The notes under the pieces: model-generated
The model's database searches: none
What the model saw: the letters and a program-made list of their open reading frames with translations, nothing else
What the model was told of the DNA's origin: nothing
Translations under genes and position numbers: made by a program
Shown here: positions 19,046 to 28,962 of the stretch, piece by piece
Position numbering within the stretch: the stretch's first letter is position 1
How the letters are laid out: each line of letters starts with the position of its first letter
Source: Actinomycetospora lemnae
GTDB taxonomy: Bacteria; Actinomycetota; Actinomycetes; Mycobacteriales; Pseudonocardiaceae
Assembly: GCF_028737315.1 (NCBI RefSeq)
Contig: NZ_JAQZAO010000002.1
Location: 1 to 64,000 of the forward strand
Length of the DNA: 64,000 nucleotides
Direction of reading: 5' to 3'

Positions 19046-19513
19046 GTGAGCACAGGCGGTCCCCCGGTCCCCCCCGAGCGTCAGGGCGAGACGACGTCGG
19101 TCTTCCGGGCCGACTTCCTGGCCGACCCCGAGACCGAGTCGCGCGGCGCCCCGGTCTCCGGGGTCGACGCGCTGCCGGCCGGCTCGGCGCTGCTGGTGGT
19201 GAAGCGCGGTCCGAACGCGGGCTCGCGCTTCCTGCTCGACCGCGACACCACGAGCGCCGGTCGCCACCCCGACTCGGACATCTTCCTCGACGACGTCACC
19301 GTCTCCCGCCGTCACGCGGAGTTCCGCCGCGACGGCGCGGAGTTCGTGGTGGTCGACGTCGGGAGCCTCAACGGCACCTACGTCAACCGCGAGCCGGTCG
19401 ACACCGCGGTGCTCGCCAACGGCGACGAGGTGCAGATCGGCAAGTTCCGTCTCGTGTTCCTCACCGGCCCCCGCGACGGCGGGTCGGCCGGGGCGGGGGC
19501 GGGGCTGGAGTGA
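19046..19513 (+). CDS. garA: FHA-domain regulator GarA/OdhI
   Basis: 155 residues. The phospho-acceptor motif ETTSVF is at 15-20 (Thr16/Thr17 correspond to the sites used by PknG and PknB in mycobacterial GarA). The FHA domain follows: AGRHPDSDIFLDDVTVSRRHAEF and GSLNGTYVN. Unphosphorylated GarA inhibits 2-oxoglutarate dehydrogenase and glutamate dehydrogenase and activates glutamate synthase; phosphorylation releases them. The C-terminus has a short Gly/Ala-rich tail. GTG 19046 follows GGAGGAG. The stop overlaps the GTG of ftsR (GTGA). Confidence 0.92.
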   Translation: MSTGGPPVPPERQGETTSVFRADFLADPETESRGAPVSGVDALPAGSALLVVKRGPNAGSRFLLDRDTTSAGRHPDSDIFLDDVTVSRRHAEFRRDGAEFVVVDVGSLNGTYVNREPVDTAVLANGDEVQIGKFRLVFLTGPRDGGSAGAGAGLE

Positions 19514-20418
19514 CCGCCGCCGGGCTGCCCGAGCCGGGGGGAGCCCCCCTCTCGATCGGCTCGGTCCTGGACGCGCTGCGGGCCGAGTTCCCGGAGATCA
19601 CGATCTCCAAGATCCGGTTCCTCGAGTCCGAGGGGCTGATCCGCCCGGCCCGCACGCCGGCGGGGTACCGCCAGTTCTCGCACGACGACGTCGTCCGGCT
19701 GCGGTTCGTCCTGTCCGCACAGCGCGACCACTACCTGCCCCTCAAGGTCATCCGGTCCCGGCTCGAGGAGTTCGACCGGAACCCGGTGCCCGGCGGCCCG
19801 TCGCTACCCGGGGACCTGCCGGTCGGCGGGGGTGCCGGGAACACCGGCGTGGCCCTCGCGGGCGGTCCGGCCGTCGACGCGGGCGGACCGGGCGGACCCG
19901 GTGGCCCCGGCGGCCCCTCGGGTCCCTCCACGGGTGGCGGCGGCCCCAGCGCCGGGGCGACGGCGCGGGTGCGCAGCCTCGCCTCGGTCGCCGACCGCGT
20001 CGAGCCCGACGAGGACCCGGACGGCACGATCGCCGGGGTCGCGCGCGGCGACACCGTGGGCCGCGACGTGCTGCTCGCCGAGGACGGCGTGGACGCCACG
20101 CTGCTCGACGGCCTCGAGAGCCACGGCATCCTGCGTCCCGACGCCGACGGGCGCTACGAGCCCGAGGACGTGCTCGTCGCGCGCACCGCGGCGTCGCTCG
20201 CCCGGCTCGGCGTCGAGCCCCGCCTGCTGCGCTCCGTGCGCGCCGGCGCCGACCGCGAGGTCGGGCTGCTCGCGCAGCTCGTGACGCCGGTGGCGCGCAG
20301 CCGCGGCCCCGAGGCGGCCCGGCGCGCCGAGGAGCTCTCGGCCGAGCTGGCGGCGCTCTCCGGGCGCCTGCACGCCCTGCTCGTCGGCGCGGGTCTGCGC
20401 CACGGCCTGCGGCGCTGA
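19510..20418 (+). CDS. ftsR: MerR-family regulator FtsR (Rv1828 homologue)
   Basis: 302 residues. The MerR helix-turn-helix is at about 14-85 (SIGSVLDALRAEFPEITISK then GLIRPARTPAGYRQFSHDDV). A Gly/Pro-rich low-complexity linker follows (about 95-150, repeated GGP units) before a helical C-terminal domain. The Corynebacterium homologue FtsR activates ftsZ, and the mycobacterial one is Rv1828; both lie beside garA as here. The linker is longer and more repetitive than expected from those homologues. Translationally coupled to garA; ends in a tandem-stop repeat. Confidence 0.88.
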   Translation: MTAAGLPEPGGAPLSIGSVLDALRAEFPEITISKIRFLESEGLIRPARTPAGYRQFSHDDVVRLRFVLSAQRDHYLPLKVIRSRLEEFDRNPVPGGPSLPGDLPVGGGAGNTGVALAGGPAVDAGGPGGPGGPGGPSGPSTGGGGPSAGATARVRSLASVADRVEPDEDPDGTIAGVARGDTVGRDVLLAEDGVDATLLDGLESHGILRPDADGRYEPEDVLVARTAASLARLGVEPRLLRSVRAGADREVGLLAQLVTPVARSRGPEAARRAEELSAELAALSGRLHALLVGAGLRHGLRR

Positions 20419-20463
20419 CACCCGCCCTGACACCCGCCCTGACACGAGCGCTGACACCGTTCA
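20416..20463 (+). repeat. 12-bp tandem repeat that repeats the ftsR stop codon
   Basis: Four units beginning TGACAC start at 20416, 20428, 20440 and 20452; the first two are identical (TGACACCCGCCC). As the period is four codons, all four TGA triplets are in the ftsR frame. The remaining 215 bp to the next gene contain TAGCGT (20607-20612) as a possible promoter. Confidence 0.8.
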
Positions 20464-20678
20464 GCGGGGCGCCCGGCACGGCCGTCACATCGCCGTGACA
20501 GGAGCGTCACGACCCCGGCACGAGCCCTCCGTACGAGGCCCGCGCCCGCTCGGCGACGCGCTCCGGGCGGGTCCCTCGGACGCGCGCGCGGCGGTCGCGG
20601 AGCGTGTAGCGTCACGGGTCGTCGACCGAGGGCTGGGAGACGGAGCCTGCGGGCCCGACCAGGAGGAGGGCGAGTCGC

Positions 20679-21152
20679 ATGAGCGAGATGCGTGTCGTGG
20701 GTGTGCGGGTCGAGCTCCCCGCTAACCAGCCGATCCTCCTCCTGCGGGAGGCCGAGGGCGACCGTTATCTCCCGATCTGGATCGGGTCGGTGGAGGCCAC
20801 CGCCATCGCCCTCGAGCAGCAGGGCGTCAAGCCGGCCCGTCCGCTCACGCACGACCTGCTCAAGGACGTGCTGGGCGCGCTGGACCGGCGCCTGGAGCAG
20901 GTGCGGATCATCGATCTGCAGGAGGGCACGTTCTACGCCGAGCTCGTCTTCGACGGCGACGTGCGCGTGTCCGCCCGCCCCAGCGACTCGGTGGCCCTCG
21001 CCCTGCGCGTGGGCGTGCCGATCCACGCCGAGGAGGGTGTGCTCTCCGAGGCCGGGCTCGTCATCCCCGACGAGCAGGAGGACGAGGTCGAGAAGTTCCG
21101 CGAGTTCCTCGACTCCGTGTCCCCGGAGGACTTCCGAGGGGCGGACACATAG
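20679..21152 (+). CDS. Bifunctional nuclease-domain protein (Rv1829 homologue)
   Basis: 157 residues. The whole protein is a BFN (DUF151) domain: MRVVGVRVELPANQPILLL, LPIWIGSVEATAIAL and SARPSDSVALALRVGVPI. The plant relative has RNase and DNase activity, but the role of the bacterial protein is uncertain; its fixed place between two MerR regulators next to garA suggests a conserved function in central metabolism or division. AGGAGGAGGG precedes ATG 20679. Confidence 0.9.
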   Translation: MSEMRVVGVRVELPANQPILLLREAEGDRYLPIWIGSVEATAIALEQQGVKPARPLTHDLLKDVLGALDRRLEQVRIIDLQEGTFYAELVFDGDVRVSARPSDSVALALRVGVPIHAEEGVLSEAGLVIPDEQEDEVEKFREFLDSVSPEDFRGADT

Positions 21153-21273
21153 CGTGTCCGGCGGCCCGCTACTCTCACCCTGAACTCGAGGTCGAGAGTC
21201 GCCGCGCGTCGCGTTGACCCCCGTCTCCGCCGCTCGTACCGTCGGCGACACCACGGTACGAGGGAGGCAGTCG

Positions 21274-21891
21274 GTGAGCGGTGGTCAGGACGGCGGTCCC
21301 GCCGGCCCCGAGCTCGAGCCCCTCGGCCCGGAGGGTGAGCAGGGCCTGTTGTTCGCCGACGAGCTCTTCGGCGACACGGGTCCGGGCACCGGCGACGTCC
21401 TCGGCTACCGCGGTCCGGCCGCGTGCCAGATCGTGGGCATCACCTACCGCCAGCTCGACTACTGGGCGCGCACGAAGCTCGTGGTGCCGAGCATCCGTAC
21501 CGCCACCGGCTCCGGCTCGCAACGCCTGTACTCGTTCAAGGACCTCGCGGTCCTCAAGGTGGTCAAGAACCTCCTCGACACCGGCGTCTCGCTGAACAAC
21601 ATCCGCGTCGCCGTCGAGCAGCTGCGCCGCCACGGCGTGCGCGACCTCGCCCGCATCACCCTGTTCTCCGACGGGGTCACGGTCTACGAGTGCACCTCGC
21701 CGGAGGAGGTCGTCGACCTGCTCCAGGGCGGCCAGGGCGTCTTCGGCATCGCCGTCGGCGGGGCCATGCGCGAGATCTCCGGCAGCATCTCGCGCTTCCC
21801 GGCCGAGCGCGCCGACGCCGCCGTCGTCGAGCACGCGCCGGAGGACGAGCTGGCCTCCCGCCGGGCCCGGGGGACGCGCACCGCCGGCTGA
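21274..21891 (+). CDS. MerR-family regulator (Rv1830 homologue)
   Basis: 205 residues. GYRGPAACQIVGITYRQLDYW opens a MerR-type winged helix (about 45-115), then SLNNIRVAVEQLRRHG and a C-terminal domain with YECTSPEEVVDLLQGGQGVFGIAVGG, typical of Rv1830. The N-terminal 45 residues are acidic and disordered. GTG 21274 is preceded by GGGAGG. TACTCT at 21170-21175 is a possible -10, and ACTCTC/GAGAGT arms at 21171 and 21194 may be an operator. It precedes gcvP as in mycobacteria. Confidence 0.88.
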   Translation: MSGGQDGGPAGPELEPLGPEGEQGLLFADELFGDTGPGTGDVLGYRGPAACQIVGITYRQLDYWARTKLVVPSIRTATGSGSQRLYSFKDLAVLKVVKNLLDTGVSLNNIRVAVEQLRRHGVRDLARITLFSDGVTVYECTSPEEVVDLLQGGQGVFGIAVGGAMREISGSISRFPAERADAAVVEHAPEDELASRRARGTRTAG

Positions 21892-21991
21892 CGGCATCGC
21901 CGGCGAGGGGCCCGGTCGGACGAGCGCCCGAGGCGCGACGAGCCGGGTGACGGCGGCCACGCGGGTCCTGGGGCGTCGGCACCATCTGCGC

Positions 21992-21997
21992 TACCCT
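21992..21997 (+). promoter_or_regulatory. Putative -10 element of the riboswitch-gcvP transcript
   Basis: TACCCT lies about 25 bp upstream of the first glycine aptamer, a fitting distance for the promoter of this leader. Confidence 0.45.
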
Positions 21998-22021
21998 CAT
22001 CGCGTCGTTCTTGGACACCGC

Positions 22022-22270
22022 GCGGGAGAGACCTGCAGTCAGAAGCCTCTGGACGCAGGCGCCGAAGGAGCAACTCCTCCCCGGAACCTCTCAGGCACCC
22101 CGACCGCGCGGAGGAGACGACCTCTGGAAAGTGGTGACCGGTCCGGGTCCTGCCCGGAGCGCGAGCCCGCCGATGGTGCAAGCCGAGGGTGAGCCCACCT
22201 CACCGGCGAAGCTCTCAGGCGCCCGCACGGGAGCGGGCAGCGGCAGAGGGGGAGGCCGCGTGACGGACGG
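22022..22270 (+). promoter_or_regulatory. Tandem glycine riboswitch upstream of gcvP
   Basis: The first aptamer shows GCGGGAGAGACC, GCGCCGAAGGAGCAA, CCTCTCAGGCA and GACGACCTCTGGAAAG in order (about 22022-22135). A second aptamer follows at once, with CCGATGGTGCAAGCC and GCGAAGCTCTCAGGCGCC (to about 22225). Tandem aptamers are the classical glycine-sensing arrangement. The hairpin of CCCGC and GCGGG just after (22223-22238) may belong to the expression platform. The leader ends at the GGAGG before ATG 22318. Confidence 0.93.
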
Positions 22271-22317
22271 AGACGTCCGGAGCGCGAGGCCCCAGCCCGC
22301 CCTGCACCGGAGGCGTC

Positions 22318-25290
<2,973 letters not shown>

Positions 25291-25306
25291 GGTGCGTTCC
25301 GCGCAG

Positions 25307-25346
25307 GTGAGCAGGAAGAAGGGCTGTAGCCCTTCTTCCTGCTCAC
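25307..25346. terminator. Bidirectional terminator with 19-bp perfect stem
   Basis: Arms 25307-25325 and 25328-25346 are perfectly complementary and separated by only 2 nt. The element sits between gcvP and the convergent Clp-N gene, whose TGA (25343-25345) is in the right arm. It shares the GTGAGC edge with the terminator at 8685-8734. Confidence 0.85.
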
Positions 25347-25888
25347 ATGGCCGACGGCCACACGTCCACGGCCGAGCGCACCTCGCGCAGGGAGACGCCG
25401 CGGGCGTGGAGCAGCGTCGACGCCCGGCCGGTCTCGCGGTGCAGCATCCCGAGGAGCACGTGCTCGGTGCCGATGGTCCGGTCGCCGCGCCGGATGGCCT
25501 CGCGCAGCGCGAGCTCCAGGACCTTCTTCGCGCCGCGGTCGAACGGGATGTGACCCCAGCGGCGCCGCCGGCGCATGCCCGCGGCCCGGGTGTTCTCCAG
25601 CGCGCCGGGGCCGAAGGTGTCCTCGACGCGCTCGCGGACCTCGTCGAGGTCGATCCCCACGCTCGCCAGGGCGTCCCGGTCGGACACCACCGAGCGGCGG
25701 AGATCGTCCTCGACGACCCGCAGCGTCACCCCGCGCGCGGCGAGCAGCGCGGCGCCGCGGGTGTCGGTCGCCCGGCAGACGCCGAGCAGCAGGTGCTCGC
25801 TGCGGATCGTGTCGTCCCCGCGTTCGCGGGCGTCCTCCTGCGCGAGCACGACGACCCGGCGCGCCGGGTCGGTGAACCGTTCGAACAC
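25343..25888 (-). CDS. Clp N-terminal-domain protein (no ATPase)
   Basis: 181 residues. It begins VFERFTDPARRVVVLAQEDAR, the ClpA/ClpC N-terminus, and contains two copies of the Clp-N repeat: TIRSEHLLLGVCRA and TIGTEHVLLGMLHR. There is no AAA+ module, so it is a free adaptor-like domain that could bind ClpC partners or phosphoarginine substrates. GTG 25888 has GGAGG 8 nt upstream. It lies 16 bp downstream of an HTH gene on the same strand, forming a two-gene operon under a strong promoter with repeated TGTCAAC operators. Confidence 0.85.
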   Translation of the reverse strand: MFERFTDPARRVVVLAQEDARERGDDTIRSEHLLLGVCRATDTRGAALLAARGVTLRVVEDDLRRSVVSDRDALASVGIDLDEVRERVEDTFGPGALENTRAAGMRRRRRWGHIPFDRGAKKVLELALREAIRRGDRTIGTEHVLLGMLHRETGRASTLLHARGVSLREVRSAVDVWPSAM

Positions 25889-25904
25889 ATCGCCCTCCTG
25901 GACG

Positions 25905-26120
25905 TCAGTCGACGACGCGGCGGTACTTCTTGTGCACCGCCTGCCGGCTGACCGACAGCCCGTCGGCGATCTGCTGCCACGACCACCCCTGATCGCGCGC
26001 GTTGCGCACCTGCAGCTCCTCGAGGGACTCCAGCAGCGTCCGCAACGACGCCACCGCCGCGAGCCCGGTCGCCGGGTCCCGCGAGGAGGCCGCCGCCGCC
26101 ACCGCCGTCGCATCAGCCAT
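25905..26120 (-). CDS. Small helix-turn-helix regulator of the Clp-N operon
   Basis: 71 residues. Helices LRTLLESLEELQVRNARDQ and WSWQQIADGLSVSRQAVHKKYRRVV end in a standard helix-turn-helix. The protein is little more than the DNA-binding domain. ATG 26120 is 7 nt from TAGATT and is probably the 5' end of a leaderless message. The repeated TGTCAAC/GTTGACA boxes overlapping the -35 are the obvious operators, implying self-regulation together with the Clp-N gene. Confidence 0.8.
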   Translation of the reverse strand: MADATAVAAAASSRDPATGLAAVASLRTLLESLEELQVRNARDQGWSWQQIADGLSVSRQAVHKKYRRVVD

Positions 26121-26127
26121 GGCCGTC

Positions 26128-26169
26128 AATCTAGGTTGACACACCCGGGCCTGTCAACCGCCGTTGACA
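26128..26169 (-). promoter_or_regulatory. Promoter with triple TGTCAAC/GTTGACA operator
   Basis: On the minus strand TTGACA (26157-26152), an 18-bp spacer and TAGATT (26133-26128) form a near-consensus promoter, the -10 ending 7 nt before ATG 26120. GGTTGACA (26134-26141) pairs with TGTCAACC (26152-26159), and TGTCAAC (26152-26158) pairs with GTTGACA (26163-26169). The middle box is shared and contains the -35. Confidence 0.7.
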
Positions 26170-26197
26170 CCGACGGCGGTGGGGCACGACCACGCGG

Positions 26198-27064
26198 TCA
26201 GACGGTGATCGCCTCGGTCGGCGCCTCCGCCTCGGGGACGATCGGCGGTGGGGTCGTGGCGTGGCGCAGCGCCCAGGCCAGGACGTAGTCGGCGATCTCC
26301 TCCCAGCCCGGCGCGGCGGGCAGGAGGTGGGGCCTGCCGCCGTACTCGACGACCTCGGTGATCGTCTTCTCGCTCTGGTAGTGCGCCGCGTTCGACCACT
26401 GCACCTTCGGCGGCATGATGTTGTCGCAGCTCCCGGCGACGAACAGCAGCGGCGCGCGGCGGTCGTTGTGGTAGTCGACCCACGTGCCCTGGTGGCCGGG
26501 CGTGAGGTTGGCGAGCGCGCCCTCGAACACGATGCTGCCCGACACCGGGATCGCATAGCGCTCGTAGAGGGCGCGGGCCTGCTCCTCGGGGAAGGTGTTG
26601 GTGAACGCGTAGTTCCAGTGCGCGAAGTCGTAGCGGATCGCGCGGTGGCGGTTGGCCGGGTTCTTCAGCACCGGGAACGTGGCCTTGACCTGCGACAGCG
26701 GGATCACCGGCACGCCCTCGGTGGGCGCCGAGTTCAGGGCGACGCCGGCGGCCCCGAAGCCGTGGTCGAGCAGGATCTGGGTGAACGCCCCGCCGGCGGA
26801 GTGCCCGATGATGATGGGCGGGGACGACAGACCGCGCAGGATCTCCTCGAGGTGCTCGATGATCGCGGGGATCGTCAGGGCCTCGACGGGGGAGGGGTCG
26901 GCGTTGAGGGACTCGACCTCCACCTCGAAGCCCGGGTACGCGGGCGCGATGACCCGGAAGCCCTTGGCCTCGTAGTGGGCCACCCACTGCTCCCAGGAGC
27001 GCGGGGTCACCCAGAAGCCGTGGACGAGGACGATGGTGTCGGGGGTCTGCTGGGCGTCGGTCAT
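26198..27064 (-). CDS. Alpha/beta-hydrolase
   Basis: 288 residues. TIVLVHGFWVTPRSWE gives the oxyanion-side strand; the nucleophile is Ser in IIIGHSAGGAF; CDNIMPP supplies the acid region and a late PHLLPAAPGWEE the His. The sequence resembles uncharacterised esterases of actinobacteria and gives no clue to the substrate. GAGGAGAG precedes ATG 27064. It is divergent from an AraC regulator, with a 20-bp palindrome (27087-27106) just upstream, so induction by that regulator is likely. Confidence 0.83.
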   Translation of the reverse strand: MTDAQQTPDTIVLVHGFWVTPRSWEQWVAHYEAKGFRVIAPAYPGFEVEVESLNADPSPVEALTIPAIIEHLEEILRGLSSPPIIIGHSAGGAFTQILLDHGFGAAGVALNSAPTEGVPVIPLSQVKATFPVLKNPANRHRAIRYDFAHWNYAFTNTFPEEQARALYERYAIPVSGSIVFEGALANLTPGHQGTWVDYHNDRRAPLLFVAGSCDNIMPPKVQWSNAAHYQSEKTITEVVEYGGRPHLLPAAPGWEEIADYVLAWALRHATTPPPIVPEAEAPTEAITV

Positions 27065-27086
27065 CCCGGTGCTCTCCTCGATCGGA

Positions 27087-27106
27087 CTACGGTGTGATCA
27101 CCGTAG
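27087..27106. promoter_or_regulatory. Palindromic operator between hydrolase and AraC genes
   Basis: CTACGGTG (27087-27094) and CACCGTAG (27099-27106) form a perfect 8-bp dyad with a 4-nt centre, 23 bp upstream of the hydrolase ATG. It probably overlaps the hydrolase promoter. Confidence 0.5.
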
Positions 27107-27171
27107 GTAGAGCACTGGTGCCGGAGTTGTCGCAGCGTGCGCGGTTCTTGCCCCACGGTGCGCCCGGAGCC

Positions 27172-27200
27172 TTGGAGTCTCCGTCCGGGGTCTCTACGCT
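27172..27200 (+). promoter_or_regulatory. Promoter of the AraC gene
   Basis: TTGGAG (27172-27177), a 17-bp spacer and TACGCT (27195-27200), which ends 8 nt before ATG 27209; a leaderless arrangement. Confidence 0.55.
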
Positions 27201-27208
27201 CGGTCACC

Positions 27209-28165
27209 ATGCTCGTGCTCGACTCCCGCGACGCCCCGCCGGCCGCGCGTGCGGAGCTCGTCACGACGCTGATGGCCGAGACGAGCGCCGCCACCGTCAC
27301 GCTGGCGCCCCACGCCGACCTCCACGCACGCATGGACCTCTGGCAGCTCGGCCGCCTCGCGCTCTTCCGCAGCGAGTCGTCGGGTGTGGCCATGTCCCGC
27401 GACGTGCGCCGCGCGCGGCGGGAGGAGACGCCGATCGTGGCGCTCGCGGTCCAGGAGCGCAGCACCGCTCGCCACGAGCAGTTCGGTCACCAGCAGACCG
27501 TCGCCCCGGGGCGGCTCATGGTGGTCGACCTCTCGGCGCCCTTCGCCTTCTCCTGGGCCACGTCGGGCGCCTCGCGGGCCCTGCAGGTGCCGCTGGACGC
27601 GCTCGCCCTGCCCGTCGAGGTCGTCCGCGACGCGGGGCCCCGCCTCGACGCCGGCCCGCTCGCGGGGCTCGTCACGCGGCACATCGTGGACCTCTTCGAG
27701 GCCGCCGACCGCCTCGCCGCCTCCGAGCAGGCCGCGGCGATCGGGTCGGCGACCATCGACCTCGTCCGTGCGCTGCTCGCCTCGACCAGCCGGCGCGACC
27801 CGGGCGTGCGCCGGGAGACCCTGCTCGCGCAGGTCCACGAGTACGTCCGGCAGCGGCTGCGCGACCCCGACCTCGACGCCGACGAGATCGCCGCCGTCCA
27901 CGCCGTCTCGCGACGCCGGCTCTTCGCGCTGTTCGCCGACGCCGGCACCAGCCTCGAGCAGACGATCATCGCCCGGCGGCTCGAGGCCGCCCACGACGAG
28001 CTCGGCCGGCCCGGCGCGCGCCACAAGGGCATCGCGACCGTGGCCCACGAGTGGGGCTTCCGCGACGCCGCGCACTTCAGCCGCCGGTTCAAGGAGGCCT
28101 ACGGCATGACCCCGCGGGAGCGGCGCGCGGCGGGGGCCACCGGGGGGAGGGCCGAGGACACCTAG
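27209..28165 (+). CDS. AraC-family transcriptional regulator
   Basis: 318 residues. An AraC-binding-like N-terminal domain (LWQLGRLALFRSESSGVAMSR to about 170) is of the AraC_binding_2 type found in NphR/feaR-like proteins. The C-terminal 100 residues hold two helix-turn-helix motifs ending FRDAAHFSRRFKEAYGMTPRE. Likely activates the divergent hydrolase gene. The last 4 bp overlap the convergent universal stress gene (CTAG shared by both TAG stops). Confidence 0.85.
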   Translation: MLVLDSRDAPPAARAELVTTLMAETSAATVTLAPHADLHARMDLWQLGRLALFRSESSGVAMSRDVRRARREETPIVALAVQERSTARHEQFGHQQTVAPGRLMVVDLSAPFAFSWATSGASRALQVPLDALALPVEVVRDAGPRLDAGPLAGLVTRHIVDLFEAADRLAASEQAAAIGSATIDLVRALLASTSRRDPGVRRETLLAQVHEYVRQRLRDPDLDADEIAAVHAVSRRRLFALFADAGTSLEQTIIARRLEAAHDELGRPGARHKGIATVAHEWGFRDAAHFSRRFKEAYGMTPRERRAAGATGGRAEDT

Positions 28166-28962
28166 GACAGGGTCGTCGTCCCCGGGGTGAGGACGACGGG
28201 CACGGGCGCGGCGCGCAGCACCGCGGCGCCGGGGTCGCCGAGCAGGACGCGGGTGGCGGTGCCGGCGGCGTTGGCGCCGACGACGAGCAGCTCGCCGGGG
28301 TCCCAGCCGATGCCCGTCACCGCGTCCTCGACGGTGGCGGCGGCGTGGGCGAGGGTCTCGGCGTCGGTCACCCCGAGCGCGGCGAGCGCCGCGCGCTGGG
28401 CGTCCTGCATCTGCTCGCGCCACTGCTCGACGACGATCTGCTCGGCGTGCAGCCCCGCCTCGGGCGGCACGGTGCGCTCGCGCTGGGGTCCGAACGACGC
28501 CACGCGCAGGGTCGCGCCGGTGCGCCGCGCGAGGTCGGCGGCGGTGGCGAGCACCCGCCCGGCGTGACGCCCGCCGCCCCACGCGCAGGTCACACGGGTG
28601 ATCGGGCCCTCGTGCAGGGCGCCGTCGCCCCCGAGCGCGACCGGGACGTCGGCGGCGCGGGCGAGGCGGGCGCCGATCGAGCCCGGGCCGGGCGGGGCGT
28701 CGCCGAGCACGACGACCGCGGCCTGGTGGGCGTGCGCGGCACGGGCGAGGCCGCCGGGCACCGAGCGGTCGGCGATGGACGTCACCTCGACCTCGACGCC
28801 CTCGACCGCGGGCGTCGCCGGCTCCGGGGCCGGGTCCTCGCCGTGGCCGGTGACGGTGCACAGGACGAGGGGGCCGCCGAGCGCGCGGGCCAGGCGCCCG
28901 CCGAGCACGATCGCGCGGCCGTCGGGGTCGGTGCCGGGCAGGTGGCCGACGAGGACGGTCAC
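28162..28962 (-). CDS. Tandem-domain universal stress protein
   Basis: 266 residues in two UspA-like halves; the second ends with VVGANAAGTATRVLLGDPGAAVLRAA, close to the ATP-binding G-2x-G-9x-G pattern, while the first half is more diverged. GTG 28962 overlaps the TGA of the upstream permease (GTGA), so the two are co-expressed. Universal stress proteins are commonly found fused to or beside APC permeases and are thought to modulate transport; that role is inferred here from the coupling. Confidence 0.83.
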   Translation of the reverse strand: MTVLVGHLPGTDPDGRAIVLGGRLARALGGPLVLCTVTGHGEDPAPEPATPAVEGVEVEVTSIADRSVPGGLARAAHAHQAAVVVLGDAPPGPGSIGARLARAADVPVALGGDGALHEGPITRVTCAWGGGRHAGRVLATAADLARRTGATLRVASFGPQRERTVPPEAGLHAEQIVVEQWREQMQDAQRAALAALGVTDAETLAHAAATVEDAVTGIGWDPGELLVVGANAAGTATRVLLGDPGAAVLRAAPVPVVLTPGTTTLS

